Shown here: in pieces, positions 26,593 through 36,458 of the stretch
Numbering within the stretch: the first letter of the stretch is position 1
Layout of the letters: each line of letters begins with the position of its first letter
Assembly (NCBI RefSeq): GCF_001437285.1
Contig: NZ_JQBF01000009.1
Coordinates: 1-50,530, forward strand
Direction: 5' to 3'
DNA length: 50,530 nt
DNA from: Pediococcus pentosaceus
GTDB taxonomy: Bacteria > Bacillota > Bacilli > Lactobacillales > Lactobacillaceae
Program-made: the position numbers and the translations under genes
The notes under the pieces: generated by a model
Told to the model about the DNA's origin: nothing
The model's input: only the letters and a program-made list of their open reading frames with translations
Databases searched by the model: none

Positions 26593-26612
26593 AAATTGAA
26601 AGGGGAATTACT

Positions 26613-27323
26613 ATGAGTAATCTTGACACCCAATCCATTATTAACACCATTTCAAACTCCAAAAAGCAGACCCCCGTTCGAGTGTTTATTGCCGGAGAAA
26701 AACTATATCAATTACAAATACCGAATGAAATTGAAGCTTTTATTTCACCAACTTCTGGAACTCTTTTTGGTGAATGGAAATACGTTAAAGCACTATTAGA
26801 ATCATCTTCTCAAATCACACACTATCGAGTCGAAAACGATAGTCGAAATTCTGCAGTTCCTCTTCTGGACAAAAAGGAAGTCAATGCCCGAATTGAGCCA
26901 GGTGCTATCATCCGTGATCAAGTTTTAATTGGCAATAATGCAGTTATCATGATGGGCGCTATTATTAATATCGGCGCCGAGATTGGAGCCGAAACAATGA
27001 TCGATATGGGCGTCGTCCTTGGTGGGCGGGCTCTAGTTGGTCGACATTGTCATATTGGTGCAGGTGCTGTCTTAGCTGGCGTAATTGAACCAGCTTCCGC
27101 TCAACCCGTTCAAATTGATGATCATGTTTTGATTGGAGCCAATGCCGTTGTGGTTGAAGGCGTTCATGTTGGAACCGGTGCTGTTGTTGCTGCTGGAGCA
27201 GTAGTTACCAAAGACGTTCCTGCACATACAGTAGTTGCTGGGGTACCAGCTCAAATTATTAAACGGGTTGATAATACAACTTCCCAGAAAACAGCGCTTG
27301 AAGACGGACTACGTAACCTATAA
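26613..27323 (+). CDS. dapD: Tetrahydrodipicolinate N-acetyltransferase
   Basis: Acetylates tetrahydrodipicolinate using acetyl-CoA, marking the acetyl variant of the DAP pathway (also called DapH). From the ATG at 26613 it is 236 residues, the same length as the Bacillus enzyme. AAAGGGG lies 8-9 bases upstream, while the earlier in-frame ATG has no site. The central and C-terminal part is a left-handed beta helix of hexapeptide repeats ([20 protein letters not shown], then [20 protein letters not shown]). It starts 20 bp after lysA, with dapL next. Confidence 0.93.
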   Translation: MSNLDTQSIINTISNSKKQTPVRVFIAGEKLYQLQIPNEIEAFISPTSGTLFGEWKYVKALLESSSQITHYRVENDSRNSAVPLLDKKEVNARIEPGAIIRDQVLIGNNAVIMMGAIINIGAEIGAETMIDMGVVLGGRALVGRHCHIGAGAVLAGVIEPASAQPVQIDDHVLIGANAVVVEGVHVGTGAVVAAGAVVTKDVPAHTVVAGVPAQIIKRVDNTTSQKTALEDGLRNL

Positions 27324-27336
27324 GGAAGTGTTTAAA

Positions 27337-28491
27337 ATGACCATTGAACCATTAAATTTAGTTCGAATAAGGCGACGGTTTCACGAATCACCGGAATTAG
27401 CCCTAAAAGAATTCCAGACCCACGCCCTACTTTTAAGCGTCATCCGCTCGCTACCGCAAAACTTGCTTGAAATTAAAACCATTCCCGAACTACCAACCGC
27501 TTTACTAGTTCGAGTTGCTGGTTCGCATCCTCATCGAACAATTGGATATCGAGCAGATATCGATGCACTTCCTGTCAACGAAAAGACTGACCTTGACTTC
27601 GCTTCCAAAACTCCAGGTATTATGCACGCCTGTGGTCATGATATTCACATGACGGTTGCCTTGGGCATCTTAGAATATTTTGCTAACCATCAACCGCAAG
27701 ATAATCTAATCTTCTTTTTCCAGCCAGCAGAAGAGAGCCATAGTGGATCGGTTCGAGCTTTTAATGCAAATATTTTTACCAATCAGTTTAGACCAGACGA
27801 ATTTTACGGGCTCCATAGCACGCCGACGTTGCCAGCCGGTGTAATTGGTTGCCGCATGGGAACCCTGTTTGCTGGAACTACAGAAGTTAATCTTAAATTA
27901 ACCGGCAAAGGAGGACATGCAGCCTATCCACAAGACGCAAATGATATGGTTGTTGCTCAAGCTTATTTAATTACTCAGCTTCAAACCATTGTTGCTCGTA
28001 ATGTCAACCCCATCGAAGGCGGGGTTTTAACCCTTGGAAAAGTGTCTGCTGGAAATGTTCGAAATGTTATTGCTGATCAAGCCGTCATTGAGGGCACTAT
28101 TCGCGGATTAACTCAGAAAATGATTCTTCTAATTCAACAACGCGTTCAACAAATTTGTGAAGGAACTGCCCAAGCCTTTAATTGCCAAGTCGAGGTCAAA
28201 ATGAATCAAGGTGGGTATTTACCAGTGGAAAATGATCCAACCTTAACTCATGAATTAATTCAATTCATGCAAAGCGATTCGGCCATTAAATTTAAAAAAA
28301 CTCCGCCAGCAATGACCGGCGAAGATTTCGGATTCTTGCTGAGCAAGTTTCCAGGCACCATGTTTTGGTTGGGCGTCGGTGCTACCAGTTCACTTCACTC
28401 TGCCACCTTTAATCCCGATGAACGTGCCATTCAATTGGGAATCGATGCAGTGGTTAAATTTCTTCAAAATCGAATGTCCAAGGGGGCTTAA
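27337..28491 (+). CDS. dapL: N-acetyldiaminopimelate deacetylase (M20 family)
   Basis: Removes the acetyl group from N-acetyl-LL-DAP. From the ATG at 27337 it is 384 residues. AAGGAAG lies 8-9 bases upstream, and the longer frame reads back into dapD. M20D amidohydrolase metal residues are visible: [11 protein letters not shown] near 98, [11 protein letters not shown] near 130 and [11 protein letters not shown] near 157, then TGEDFGFLL near 325. Its place between dapD and dapA supports DAP rather than hippurate or auxin conjugates. Confidence 0.9.
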   Translation: MTIEPLNLVRIRRRFHESPELALKEFQTHALLLSVIRSLPQNLLEIKTIPELPTALLVRVAGSHPHRTIGYRADIDALPVNEKTDLDFASKTPGIMHACGHDIHMTVALGILEYFANHQPQDNLIFFFQPAEESHSGSVRAFNANIFTNQFRPDEFYGLHSTPTLPAGVIGCRMGTLFAGTTEVNLKLTGKGGHAAYPQDANDMVVAQAYLITQLQTIVARNVNPIEGGVLTLGKVSAGNVRNVIADQAVIEGTIRGLTQKMILLIQQRVQQICEGTAQAFNCQVEVKMNQGGYLPVENDPTLTHELIQFMQSDSAIKFKKTPPAMTGEDFGFLLSKFPGTMFWLGVGATSSLHSATFNPDERAIQLGIDAVVKFLQNRMSKGA

Positions 28492-28493
28492 AT

Positions 28494-29414
28494 ATGCTTG
28501 AAAATGTTGATTTGATTTCCGCTATTATTACACCATTTGACGATCAGTTAAAAATTAACTTTACTGCGTTAGAACGTTTAACTAATCATCTCATTGAAAC
28601 CGGCAATACTGGTTTTATTATCGGGGGAACTACCGGTGAAACACCTACCTTAACTCACGCTGAAAAATTAGGTCTGTATACTCGCTTTGCTGAAATAGTT
28701 GCTGGACGAGTACCCATCATTGCTGGAACCGGATCAAATAATACCCAAGCTACCATTGACTTCACTAAAGAAGTTCGCCAAATTGACGGGATCATTGCCG
28801 CTCTAGTCGTTACCCCCTACTACAATAAGCCTAATCAACGCGGGATGGTAGCGCACTTTAAAGCCGTCGCGCGCCAAGCTGACTTTCCGATTATGATGTA
28901 TAACATTCCCGGACGAACCGGTGTTCAAATGGAAAATGCAACCATTGTTGAGCTTTCTCAAGAACCAAATATCATTGGAATTAAACAGTGTACAAATTTA
29001 AATGACATTGGTTTTTTAGTTGAAAATACCCCCAATGATTTTGCTGTATATACCGGAAATGATCCAGAAACTCTGGGTGCAGTCGCTTTAGGCGCAAATG
29101 GGGTTGCTTCGGTTGCAAGCCACATATATGGCTATCAGATACGAGCACTTTTAGATGCTGTGAAACACGGGGATCTATTAAAAGCCGGAAAATTACAGCG
29201 AGAATTAACACCCAAAATGGAAGCCCTCTTCTTATATCCGTCACCAGCACCAGTTAAAGCCGTTCTAAACGCTCAAAATTGGTCCGTTGGTAGTCCACGA
29301 CTTCCTATCTTGCCATTAAATCAAAAAGAAAAGCTCAATTTAGCCCATCAGCTGGGGGTTAATCATCTTGCCGACGTGCAGAGTTGCATTACTAGGAAAG
29401 GAGCCATTATATGA
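28494..29414 (+). CDS. dapA: 4-hydroxy-tetrahydrodipicolinate synthase
   Basis: Condenses pyruvate with aspartate semialdehyde. 306 residues with all family marks: [10 protein letters not shown] near 44-53, the catalytic Y110 region PYYNKP, Y136 in YNIPGRTG, and Schiff-base K164 in IGIKQC. It is a paralogue of nanA at 2672, and context separates the two. AAGGGGG lies upstream of the ATG, and its stop overlaps dapB by 4 bp. Confidence 0.95.
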   Translation: MLENVDLISAIITPFDDQLKINFTALERLTNHLIETGNTGFIIGGTTGETPTLTHAEKLGLYTRFAEIVAGRVPIIAGTGSNNTQATIDFTKEVRQIDGIIAALVVTPYYNKPNQRGMVAHFKAVARQADFPIMMYNIPGRTGVQMENATIVELSQEPNIIGIKQCTNLNDIGFLVENTPNDFAVYTGNDPETLGAVALGANGVASVASHIYGYQIRALLDAVKHGDLLKAGKLQRELTPKMEALFLYPSPAPVKAVLNAQNWSVGSPRLPILPLNQKEKLNLAHQLGVNHLADVQSCITRKGAII

Positions 29415-30175
29415 TAAATCAGGTTAAAACTGTTGTGATTGCTGGTTGTACAGGATCTATGGGTCAACAAACCGTTCAGTTAATCCAAAACTTACCGGGT
29501 TTCGAGTTAGTTGGTGGTTACGCACCACATGCCATCCCCCAAACATCTGATTATTTGGTCACTAATCAGCTAGCTGAACTTCCGCAAGCTGACATTTGGA
29601 TTGATTTCACCGTCCCCTCCATTGTTTTTCAAAATATTAAGTATGCAATTACCCATGGCTATCATCCGGTCGTTGGAACTAGTGGTCTTTCAACGTCCGA
29701 AATGCATGAGCTCCAAACTTTGGCAGCTACCAAAGAGTTGGGAGGATTAATTGCTCCTAATTTTGGATTATCAGCTGTCCTTTTAATTCAATTTGCTAAG
29801 CAGGCTGCTAAATATTTCCCAGAAGCCGAAGTGGTTGAAATGCATCATCAAGATAAACAAGATGCTCCATCTGGAACCGCTATTGCCACCGCCAAAGCCA
29901 TCAGCGCATCTCGTACTCATGCTAACGACTATGATGAAATTGAAACTATCCCTGGTGCTCGAGGAGGTAAAGTTGATGGTGTTCCAATCCATTCAATTCG
30001 TTTACCGGGCTACGTTGCCCACGAACAAGTTCTCTTCGGTGGACCGGGTGAGGCTTTAACCATTCGTCAAGATTCATTTGACCGCCAATCTTTCATGTCT
30101 GGAGTTCGACTGGCTTGTCAAAAAGTGACCGATTTAAATACCTTAGTGGTTGGTCTAGAAAATATCTTAGATTAG
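29411..30175 (+). CDS. dapB: 4-hydroxy-tetrahydrodipicolinate reductase
   Basis: NAD(P)H-dependent reduction to tetrahydrodipicolinate. 254 residues. The nucleotide-binding motif is [11 protein letters not shown] near 10-20; VGTSGLS is near 87, and the active-site segment [15 protein letters not shown] near 143-157 supplies the catalytic His pair and Lys. It starts inside the end of dapA (ATGA overlap) with AAAGGAG upstream. Confidence 0.95.
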   Translation: MINQVKTVVIAGCTGSMGQQTVQLIQNLPGFELVGGYAPHAIPQTSDYLVTNQLAELPQADIWIDFTVPSIVFQNIKYAITHGYHPVVGTSGLSTSEMHELQTLAATKELGGLIAPNFGLSAVLLIQFAKQAAKYFPEAEVVEMHHQDKQDAPSGTAIATAKAISASRTHANDYDEIETIPGARGGKVDGVPIHSIRLPGYVAHEQVLFGGPGEALTIRQDSFDRQSFMSGVRLACQKVTDLNTLVVGLENILD

Positions 30176-30187
30176 GGGGCTTTATAA

Positions 30188-31369
30188 ATGCCTGAACTCG
30201 ATTCCGTTCTACAAAACCAAACTCGGCCGGCACTCTCAGCAATTAGTCGCTCTGCCATCCGCCAATTTGATCAACAAGTGTCTGATATCCCGGGAATTTT
30301 AAAGTTAACGTTGGGTGAGCCCGACTTAAACACGCCAGAACACGTTAAACAAGTTTTAATTAACGCAATCACTAATAATGCCTCCCACTACGCTCCGTCG
30401 GCCGGCTTACTGCGTTTGCGCCAAGCTGTTAGTAAATATCTACTGAACTCAACTAATATTCGGTACAACCCAGCGAGTGAAATCTTGATCACAATCGGCG
30501 CTACCGAAGCAATTTTTGCTACCATGCAAACCATTTTAAGTGTTGGCGACGAAGTGATTATTCCAACTCCAACCTTTCCTTTATACATGGCAATTGCAAA
30601 AGCAATTGATGCCACGGTGATTGAAATCGATACCTCAGATACTGATTTTGTACTCACAGCCGATGCTTTGAAACAAGCTTTACAAGCGCACCCGAACGCC
30701 AAAATGCTAGTCCTAAATTACCCAACTAATCCGACCGGCGCAACTTACTCTAAAAGCAAGCTAACAGAACTCGCCCAGGCGATTCAAAATTCGAAGCTAT
30801 TCGTCCTAGCAGACGAAATTTACGGTGAACTCAGTTACGATAATAAGCACTATTCCATAGCCGAACTACTACCTTCTCGAACTATTCTTATTAATGGAAT
30901 TTCTAAATCGTACGCTATGACTGGCTATCGGATTGGTTTCTTAGCTGCTCCGGCGACGCTCACCAGTAATATTTTAAAATTACATGGATTCATGGTTACC
31001 ACCGCTCCCACTAGTATTATGGAGGGGGCGATCGAGGCTCTATTACATGGTCAAGACGATGTAGCCAAGATGTGCGAACAGTATCGATTACGCCGTGACT
31101 ACCTTGTAAAGGAACTTAATCAATTAAATTTTCAAGTTCGCTCGCCCGCTGGGACTTTTTATCTTTTTGCTAAAATTCCCATCAATTTGATCCAAAATTC
31201 GAACCAGTTGGCCTTGCAAATCGCCCATCAAGCTAAATTAGCCGTGATTCCTGGCAAAGTTTTCGGAGCTGGTGGTGAAGGTTATTTACGTTTCTCGTAT
31301 GCAGCATCCATGTCCAACTTACACGAAGCCGTTCGACGGCTTACAAAATTTGTTCAGGAGGAAAAATAA
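30188..31369 (+). CDS. Class I/II aminotransferase, probable N-acetyl-DAP aminotransferase
   Basis: 393 residues, fold-type I PLP aminotransferase: GEPDLNTPEHVK near 43, NYPTNPTGATYS near 175, DEIYGELSYD near 204, and PLP lysine in ISKSYAMTGYRIGF near 242. In lactic acid bacteria and bacilli a PatA-type enzyme transaminates N-acetyl-2-amino-6-oxopimelate. That is exactly the step missing between dapD and dapL in this operon, so the assignment rests mainly on context. It is 13 bp after dapB and directly before asd. Confidence 0.85.
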   Translation: MPELDSVLQNQTRPALSAISRSAIRQFDQQVSDIPGILKLTLGEPDLNTPEHVKQVLINAITNNASHYAPSAGLLRLRQAVSKYLLNSTNIRYNPASEILITIGATEAIFATMQTILSVGDEVIIPTPTFPLYMAIAKAIDATVIEIDTSDTDFVLTADALKQALQAHPNAKMLVLNYPTNPTGATYSKSKLTELAQAIQNSKLFVLADEIYGELSYDNKHYSIAELLPSRTILINGISKSYAMTGYRIGFLAAPATLTSNILKLHGFMVTTAPTSIMEGAIEALLHGQDDVAKMCEQYRLRRDYLVKELNQLNFQVRSPAGTFYLFAKIPINLIQNSNQLALQIAHQAKLAVIPGKVFGAGGEGYLRFSYAASMSNLHEAVRRLTKFVQEEK

Positions 31370-31370
31370 T

Positions 31371-32417
31371 ATGTCAGCAATCACCGTTGCCATCCTAGGA
31401 GCCACTGGCGCCGTTGGAACCAGAATGATTGAGCAACTTGAACAGTCTAATATTGAAGTTCGTGATTTAAGACTACTCGCGTCGCCCCGTTCCGTCGGCA
31501 AAGTTCAAACTTTTCGCGGTCAAGAATATGAAGTATCCGTCGCGACTCCTGATTCATTTATCGGGGTGGACTTAGTTTTATCCTCAGCTGGTGGCTCAGT
31601 TTCTAAAAAATTAATTCCCCACGCTGTAAAAAACGGCGCGGTCTGTATCGACAACACTAGTGCCTTTCGTATGGATCCAGAAGTCCCTCTGGTTATTCCC
31701 GAGGTCAATTCTGATGATCTTGATTGGCATCACGGGATAATTGCTAATCCTAACTGTAGTACCATCCAAATGTTGGTAGCACTCGCCCCGCTTGATCGAA
31801 AATACGGTCTAAATCGAATTATTGTTTCAACCTATCAGGCTGCTTCTGGAGCTGGTCAATCGGCTTGGAATGAACTATTAGAGGAAGCTCGCCAACATCT
31901 TGATGGGCAGGCTGAAATAGCTAAAATTTTGCCAGTTAGTGGCGCATCTCATCATTATCCTTTAGCATTTAATTTACTTCCTCAAATCGATGTTTTTGAA
32001 GATGACGGTTATACCCATGAAGAGTGGAAAATGATTCATGAATCTAAAAAGATTTTACGCCACGACTTGAATAATTCAGATTTAAAAGTAACGGCGACCT
32101 GTGTTCGGGTTCCTGTCCCCGTCGGGCATGGCGAATCCGTATACTTTGAATTAGAACAAAATCCATCGGTGCCAGAAATTCAGACCGTTTTGGACCAAGC
32201 TGATGGCATCGTTTTGCAAGATGATCCCCGCACTCAGCTTTATCCTCAACCCATCACCGCTGAAGGACACCAATCCACTTTCGTCGGACGAATCCGAGCT
32301 GACGCTGAAAATCCAGGAGGTTATAATCTCTGGGTTGTTTCTGATAATTTACTTAAAGGAGCGGCTTGGAATGCAGTCCAAATCGCCGAAACTTTAGTTC
32401 AAAGAGAATTACTGTAA
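31371..32417 (+). CDS. asd: Aspartate-semialdehyde dehydrogenase
   Basis: Reduces aspartyl phosphate to aspartate semialdehyde, supplying dapA. The ATG at 31371 gives 348 residues and has AGGAGG 9 bases upstream. The NADP motif ILGATGAVGTRM is at the start, the catalytic C129 is in ANPNCSTIQM, and HHYPLAFNLLPQID is near 195. It sits one base after the aminotransferase stop and closes the operon before a terminator. Confidence 0.95.
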   Translation: MSAITVAILGATGAVGTRMIEQLEQSNIEVRDLRLLASPRSVGKVQTFRGQEYEVSVATPDSFIGVDLVLSSAGGSVSKKLIPHAVKNGAVCIDNTSAFRMDPEVPLVIPEVNSDDLDWHHGIIANPNCSTIQMLVALAPLDRKYGLNRIIVSTYQAASGAGQSAWNELLEEARQHLDGQAEIAKILPVSGASHHYPLAFNLLPQIDVFEDDGYTHEEWKMIHESKKILRHDLNNSDLKVTATCVRVPVPVGHGESVYFELEQNPSVPEIQTVLDQADGIVLQDDPRTQLYPQPITAEGHQSTFVGRIRADAENPGGYNLWVVSDNLLKGAAWNAVQIAETLVQRELL

Positions 32418-32431
32418 ATACCCTTACGTAA

Positions 32432-32478
32432 CAAAAAAGTAGCATCCGACTTAATTTACAAGACGTTGCTACTTTTTG
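32432..32478 (+). terminator. Terminator of the lysine operon
   Basis: CAAAAAAGTAGCA pairs with TGCTACTTTTTG around a loop of about 22 bases. Confidence 0.85.
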
Positions 32479-32650
32479 TCGTGCCACTGATCAAACCAAC
32501 TTTGCTTAAAAGTGAAAGTCCTTATTTAACCCACACAAAATTTCCTCGTCCTTCTACGGTCCATCCCAATTAAAAATAATTGACTTTTTGCATTAAAGCA
32601 CCACAATGTTAAATGTATTAATTTTTAAGAGATGAATTGGGGGGACGGAT

Positions 32651-34087
32651 ATGCAAAATAATGTATCCAAAGGATTAACGGTTAACAAAACCTTAATCCT
32701 AATTGCGCTGGGGATGTTCACGTTTATGTCAACATTAGATGGGTCAATCGTTAACATTGCGATGCCCATTATGTCTAAGGAGTTATCTGTTACAGCAAGT
32801 CAGATTGAATGGGTCGTATCCATCTACCTGATTATAATTAGTTCTTTACTCATGTTTTTTGGTCGCCTAGGAGATGTGGTCGGTAAGACCCGCATTTTTA
32901 AAATTGGCACGGCAATTTTTATTATTGGTTCATTAATCGCTGGAATCAATCTTGGGTTACCATTTTTGCTATTTGCTCGCGGTGTTCAGGCGGTTGGAGC
33001 AGCGATGACTATGTCAAATAGCTTTGGAATCACCACTAGTTCTTTTCCAATCAATCAGCGTGGGCGGGCGATGGGCTTCATCGGAACTTTCGTTGCTCTA
33101 GGATCAGTTGCTGGACCCGCCGTTGGAGGTTTAATTCTCAACTACTTACCTTGGAATTATATTTTCTGGATTAATGTTCCGATTGGAATAATTGCTATTT
33201 TATTGGGACTTAAAAGTTTGCCAAAAGATGTTCCTGTTTCGGCCAACGCGCCCCTCGACTGGTTAGGCACACTAGAATTTGTTGTTTTTATTGTAACTTT
33301 CTTCTTTGCTATTTTACGAGGGCAAGCAATTGGGTATACCCATCCAATCATCCTTGGAGCACTGTTGATTGCCGTGGTTTCAATTATCCTATTTATTCGT
33401 ACCGAGAAACAACTTAAGCATCCTTTACTCGATTTTTCAATTTTTAAGTATTCGGATTTCACCTTCGGTTTGATTGCAGCATTACTCGTTTTCATCAATG
33501 GTTTCTTTTATAACGTTTTGATGCCTTACTATCTAGTTAATGCTCGTGGTTTATCCTCTGGACTTTCAGGAGTCCTACTTTCAATCATTCCACTTACTAT
33601 GGTAATTTTTGGACCGATTGGTGGCGTCTTAGCTGACAAATTTAATTCAACTAAAATTACCATTATCGGTGTTACGCTAGTATTGTTAGCCCAATTTTTG
33701 ATTATGGGCTTTCAGTTGGATACTCCGTTCTGGTACTTTATTTTTACTTCAATTGTTACCGGAATTGGGATTGGTATGTTTCAATCGCCGAATAACGCAT
33801 CTGTAATGTCCGCCGTTCCAAGTAATCGACTAGGAATCGCTGGCAGTGTTAATGCGTTAGCTCGAAACCTAGGTATGATTTTAGGCGTTAGTATCTCTAC
33901 ATCATCGCTTTTCTTAGTAATGGGTGCCAAACTCGGTCGTAGTATTACTACTTATCCAACCGGCAACGATCAACTGTTTATCTTCGGAATGCATGTTGCT
34001 TTCATGATTTCCGCAGCTTTACTTGTCATTGCCGATTTGATTGTGATTCAACGCTGGTTCGTTTCCAAAAAGAAACATAAAAATTAA
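32651..34087 (+). CDS. DHA2-family MFS drug efflux transporter (EmrB/QacA type)
   Basis: 478 residues with about 14 hydrophobic segments. Signature parts: STLDGSIVNIAMPIMSKEL near 28-46 (motif D1 of DHA2), GRLGDVVGKTRIFKIG (motif A) near 72, and a motif C-like GSVAGPAVGGLILNYLPWNY near 155. It would export lipophilic compounds by proton antiport. No drug regulator is adjacent. GGGGGGA is about 7 bases upstream of the ATG, and a terminator follows. Confidence 0.88.
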   Translation: MQNNVSKGLTVNKTLILIALGMFTFMSTLDGSIVNIAMPIMSKELSVTASQIEWVVSIYLIIISSLLMFFGRLGDVVGKTRIFKIGTAIFIIGSLIAGINLGLPFLLFARGVQAVGAAMTMSNSFGITTSSFPINQRGRAMGFIGTFVALGSVAGPAVGGLILNYLPWNYIFWINVPIGIIAILLGLKSLPKDVPVSANAPLDWLGTLEFVVFIVTFFFAILRGQAIGYTHPIILGALLIAVVSIILFIRTEKQLKHPLLDFSIFKYSDFTFGLIAALLVFINGFFYNVLMPYYLVNARGLSSGLSGVLLSIIPLTMVIFGPIGGVLADKFNSTKITIIGVTLVLLAQFLIMGFQLDTPFWYFIFTSIVTGIGIGMFQSPNNASVMSAVPSNRLGIAGSVNALARNLGMILGVSISTSSLFLVMGAKLGRSITTYPTGNDQLFIFGMHVAFMISAALLVIADLIVIQRWFVSKKKHKN

Positions 34088-34120
34088 TTACTCTATGTAA
34101 AATATTTTATATGCTATATC

Positions 34121-34153
34121 AAAAAAGACGTCTCACAGTGGACGTCTTTTTTT
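34121..34153 (+). terminator. Terminator after the DHA2 gene
   Basis: AAAAAAGACGTC and GACGTCTTTTTTT form a perfect stem with loop TCACAGTG. Confidence 0.92.
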
Positions 34154-34191
34154 GTATTAGATGTTACTCTTTTCCGAAGTTCTTTCTGACA

Positions 34192-35159
34192 TCATTTCCG
34201 GCGACGATAAATGAACCACCCAATCAGGGCCAATAGGCTCGCTCCGACCATTAAAAAGTTTTTAATGATGGCCTGTTTTTCTTCGGCTAAGAAAACTGGG
34301 CGATCCTTTTGGATATATCCCGTTTTAATTGACTGCGTGTTACTTAACTTCTCCGTGCTGTTTTGCCACCCCTGTCCCGTTCCAACGCCCTTACTTTCTG
34401 GAACATATGTATTAATCCTTTGGGAAGTCAGGTTGGTCGCCGTTAAATCCCCTTGACTGTGATAATGCCGATGTTGATCTACGGAGGAAATTCGCGTTTG
34501 GTAGTCGATTATGTAGGTCTGCTTAATCTTTCCTAATCCAACCGTAAAACCCTTCGTCCCATTCGTCATGATTTTCACTTTAGGACAGGTTGCCGTTACC
34601 TCAAAATCTTTACCTTGGTCATCAAAGGCTACTCCCATGACTTCGATGGAACCCGTTAAAAGTTTTTGATGGTCTCCGATTAGTTCGGTACAATCGACCT
34701 GATTGAGATTTTGCTTAGCATAATTCACACGCACTCGCCAATGTATCAACGTGGGGTCCTTCACATCGTACCAAGACCACTGGTATAAAGTCTCATTCGG
34801 ATTCGGACCGCCATTGGGTTTTATCTTAATTTGAGCTACACGCCCAGCTCCCCAATTTAAAAGTTGCACTTGGTTTTGATCGACCTTAGAATAATTCCAT
34901 TGCGTTCGGACACTAAGAGCACCTTTCACTCCACCTACATAATGCTCCACGAAACTGGAATATTAAAATTCCAATGAATCTTCATGTTATCGTAAAGTCC
35001 AAAAGTAGTTTGCGCTTGATCTTTGCTATTTCTCAACTCAACATTAGTAATAAACTGTTCGCCCCAATCGGTTGCTGCTCGAACACTGAGTGGTTTACGA
35101 TTGATGCCCCAAAACCATAGCACAGCCATCACCAATATCAGAAGCCCTTTTTTATTCAT
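34192..35159 (-). pseudogene. Frameshifted adhesin-like membrane-anchored surface protein
   Basis: Two overlapping minus-strand frames make one protein. Frame 1 starts at the ATG at 35159 (GGAGAGG upstream) with a signal peptide (GLLILVMAVLWFW...VRA) and an Ig-like adhesin segment (TFGLYDNMKIHWNFNIP). It then hits a stop at 34938-34936. Frame 2 continues the fold (LLNWGAGRVAQIKIKPNGGP, IHWRVRVNYAKQ) to a C-terminal membrane helix, FLMVGASLLALIGWFIYRRRK. The junction lies near 34950-34960, where one base (or two) is off; total length 968 is not a multiple of three. The N-terminal fold resembles the SdrG/collagen-adhesin domain. No LPxTG motif precedes the final helix. A sequencing error cannot be excluded. 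Confidence 0.75.
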
Positions 35160-35221
35160 GAAAACCTCTCCAAATCTCGCTTCCATTCTATTTATGATTT
35201 ATAAATGTTAAAAGGAATCTT

Positions 35222-35386
35222 TTATTGCCAATTTGGATCTTGGTGCTTTTCAGACCAAATGCATCTAATAATCGTCCCCACAGCAAGAATTGCGAAAAAA
35301 ATCGAGAGCGTTGCTAATAGGTGATACATGAACCCCCAACTTAAGCTTACAAAAGCTACACCACTTCTTTGAATATTTGAATACAT
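35222..35386 (-). CDS. Small single-pass membrane protein
   Basis: A 54-residue frame between the GT2 gene (30 bp downstream of its stop) and the adhesin-like gene. It begins MYSNIQRSGVAF, has one hydrophobic helix at about 21-41 (HLLATLSIFFAILAVGTII) and a charged tail (SEKHQDPNWQ). GGGGA lies 11 bases before the ATG. Its position inside the minus-strand operon supports expression. I do not recognise a family; it could be a small partner of the glycosyltransferase. Confidence 0.5.
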   Translation of the reverse strand: MYSNIQRSGVAFVSLSWGFMYHLLATLSIFFAILAVGTIIRCIWSEKHQDPNWQ

Positions 35387-35416
35387 AACTTTTTCGTCCC
35401 CTATTGAATTAAATCA

Positions 35417-36436
35417 TTAATCTAGATGATTCCACGTACCCGCCGACCCGCTTAACAGCTGAACCAGCGCCCCAAGGTACGCAATTTGTAAAAATAAACT
35501 ATAAATTAATTCTGGAAAAATCATTAATGCAAATATCTTTGCCTGCCGGTCTTGGTTCCAAATCGTAATCACCCGCTCGACTGCAAAAATCACTCCAATT
35601 AAAAACCAAAAGAAACTAAAAATAATCAAGTCTTGCACCATTAAGTAACCGGTGAAAACAATCAGTCCCATAAATGCTAGGACTGAAATAAGTAACATTA
35701 ACTGTTGAAAAACATATGGAAATAAAACGCGATCCCATTTTCGGCGCACCATTTGTTGGAGCGCTCCTAAATACCAGCGTCGCCGTTGTAAAAATAGTAG
35801 TCGCCAGTTGGGCATAATTTCCGTCGTGCAGTAACAAGAGATTGGGGAAATTATTCTGGCCCCCGCCTCTTTTAAATCAATCGTCAACGCAAAGTCCTCG
35901 GTAATCGAGTCTTCGTCGTAAAAACTACCTTTGCGAGCTTTAACTTTCTGAAACATCTCGGCACTTACCATCGAAGCGGTCCCGGTTAAAACAAAAACTT
36001 TTTTGCTCCGCTTAATCTGATTGGTGTAGCGGTACCACTCCAATTGCTGACAAAATTCAATCATCGAACTTCGATCCGCATCCCCGAAAAACACCGAACC
36101 GACCGCATCATAACCACCAGCATCAATCGCTATCTGGGCCCGTTCAATCCAATCATCCGCAATCACCGTGTCAGCATCACAAATGAAAATATATTGGTCG
36201 GGTAATTGCCAATCAACGTAATTTTCTAAGGCTTGATTTAATGCTCCTGCTTTACGATGCTGATTATCAACCGTTTCAAAAGCCACCGCTCCTGCCTGAA
36301 TTGCTTTTTGATAAGTATCATCTGTACAGTGATCACACGCCACAATCACTTTTCGAACTTGTTGCTTTAACGCTTTAATCGTTGCTTCAATATTTGCACC
36401 TTCATTATGGGCAGGTACGATTGCCGTGACATCCAT
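35417..36436 (-). CDS. Processive-type glycosyltransferase family 2
   Basis: 339 residues. The GT-A domain has IVPAHNEGANIE at the start, the DxD motif DAD at 87-89, the base-containing TED at 179-181, and QRRRW at 217-221. Three to four C-terminal membrane helices follow. This set (D, DxD, TED, Q/RxxRW) is shared by hyaluronan, cellulose and poly-GlcNAc synthases, so it probably builds or starts a beta-linked surface glycan. The polymer is not predictable. It follows the serine hydrolase by 22 bp and precedes the small membrane protein and the adhesin-like gene. Confidence 0.85.
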   Translation of the reverse strand: MDVTAIVPAHNEGANIEATIKALKQQVRKVIVACDHCTDDTYQKAIQAGAVAFETVDNQHRKAGALNQALENYVDWQLPDQYIFICDADTVIADDWIERAQIAIDAGGYDAVGSVFFGDADRSSMIEFCQQLEWYRYTNQIKRSKKVFVLTGTASMVSAEMFQKVKARKGSFYDEDSITEDFALTIDLKEAGARIISPISCYCTTEIMPNWRLLFLQRRRWYLGALQQMVRRKWDRVLFPYVFQQLMLLISVLAFMGLIVFTGYLMVQDLIIFSFFWFLIGVIFAVERVITIWNQDRQAKIFALMIFPELIYSLFLQIAYLGALVQLLSGSAGTWNHLD

Positions 36437-36458
36437 GTTTAACTTACCTTCTCCTTAA

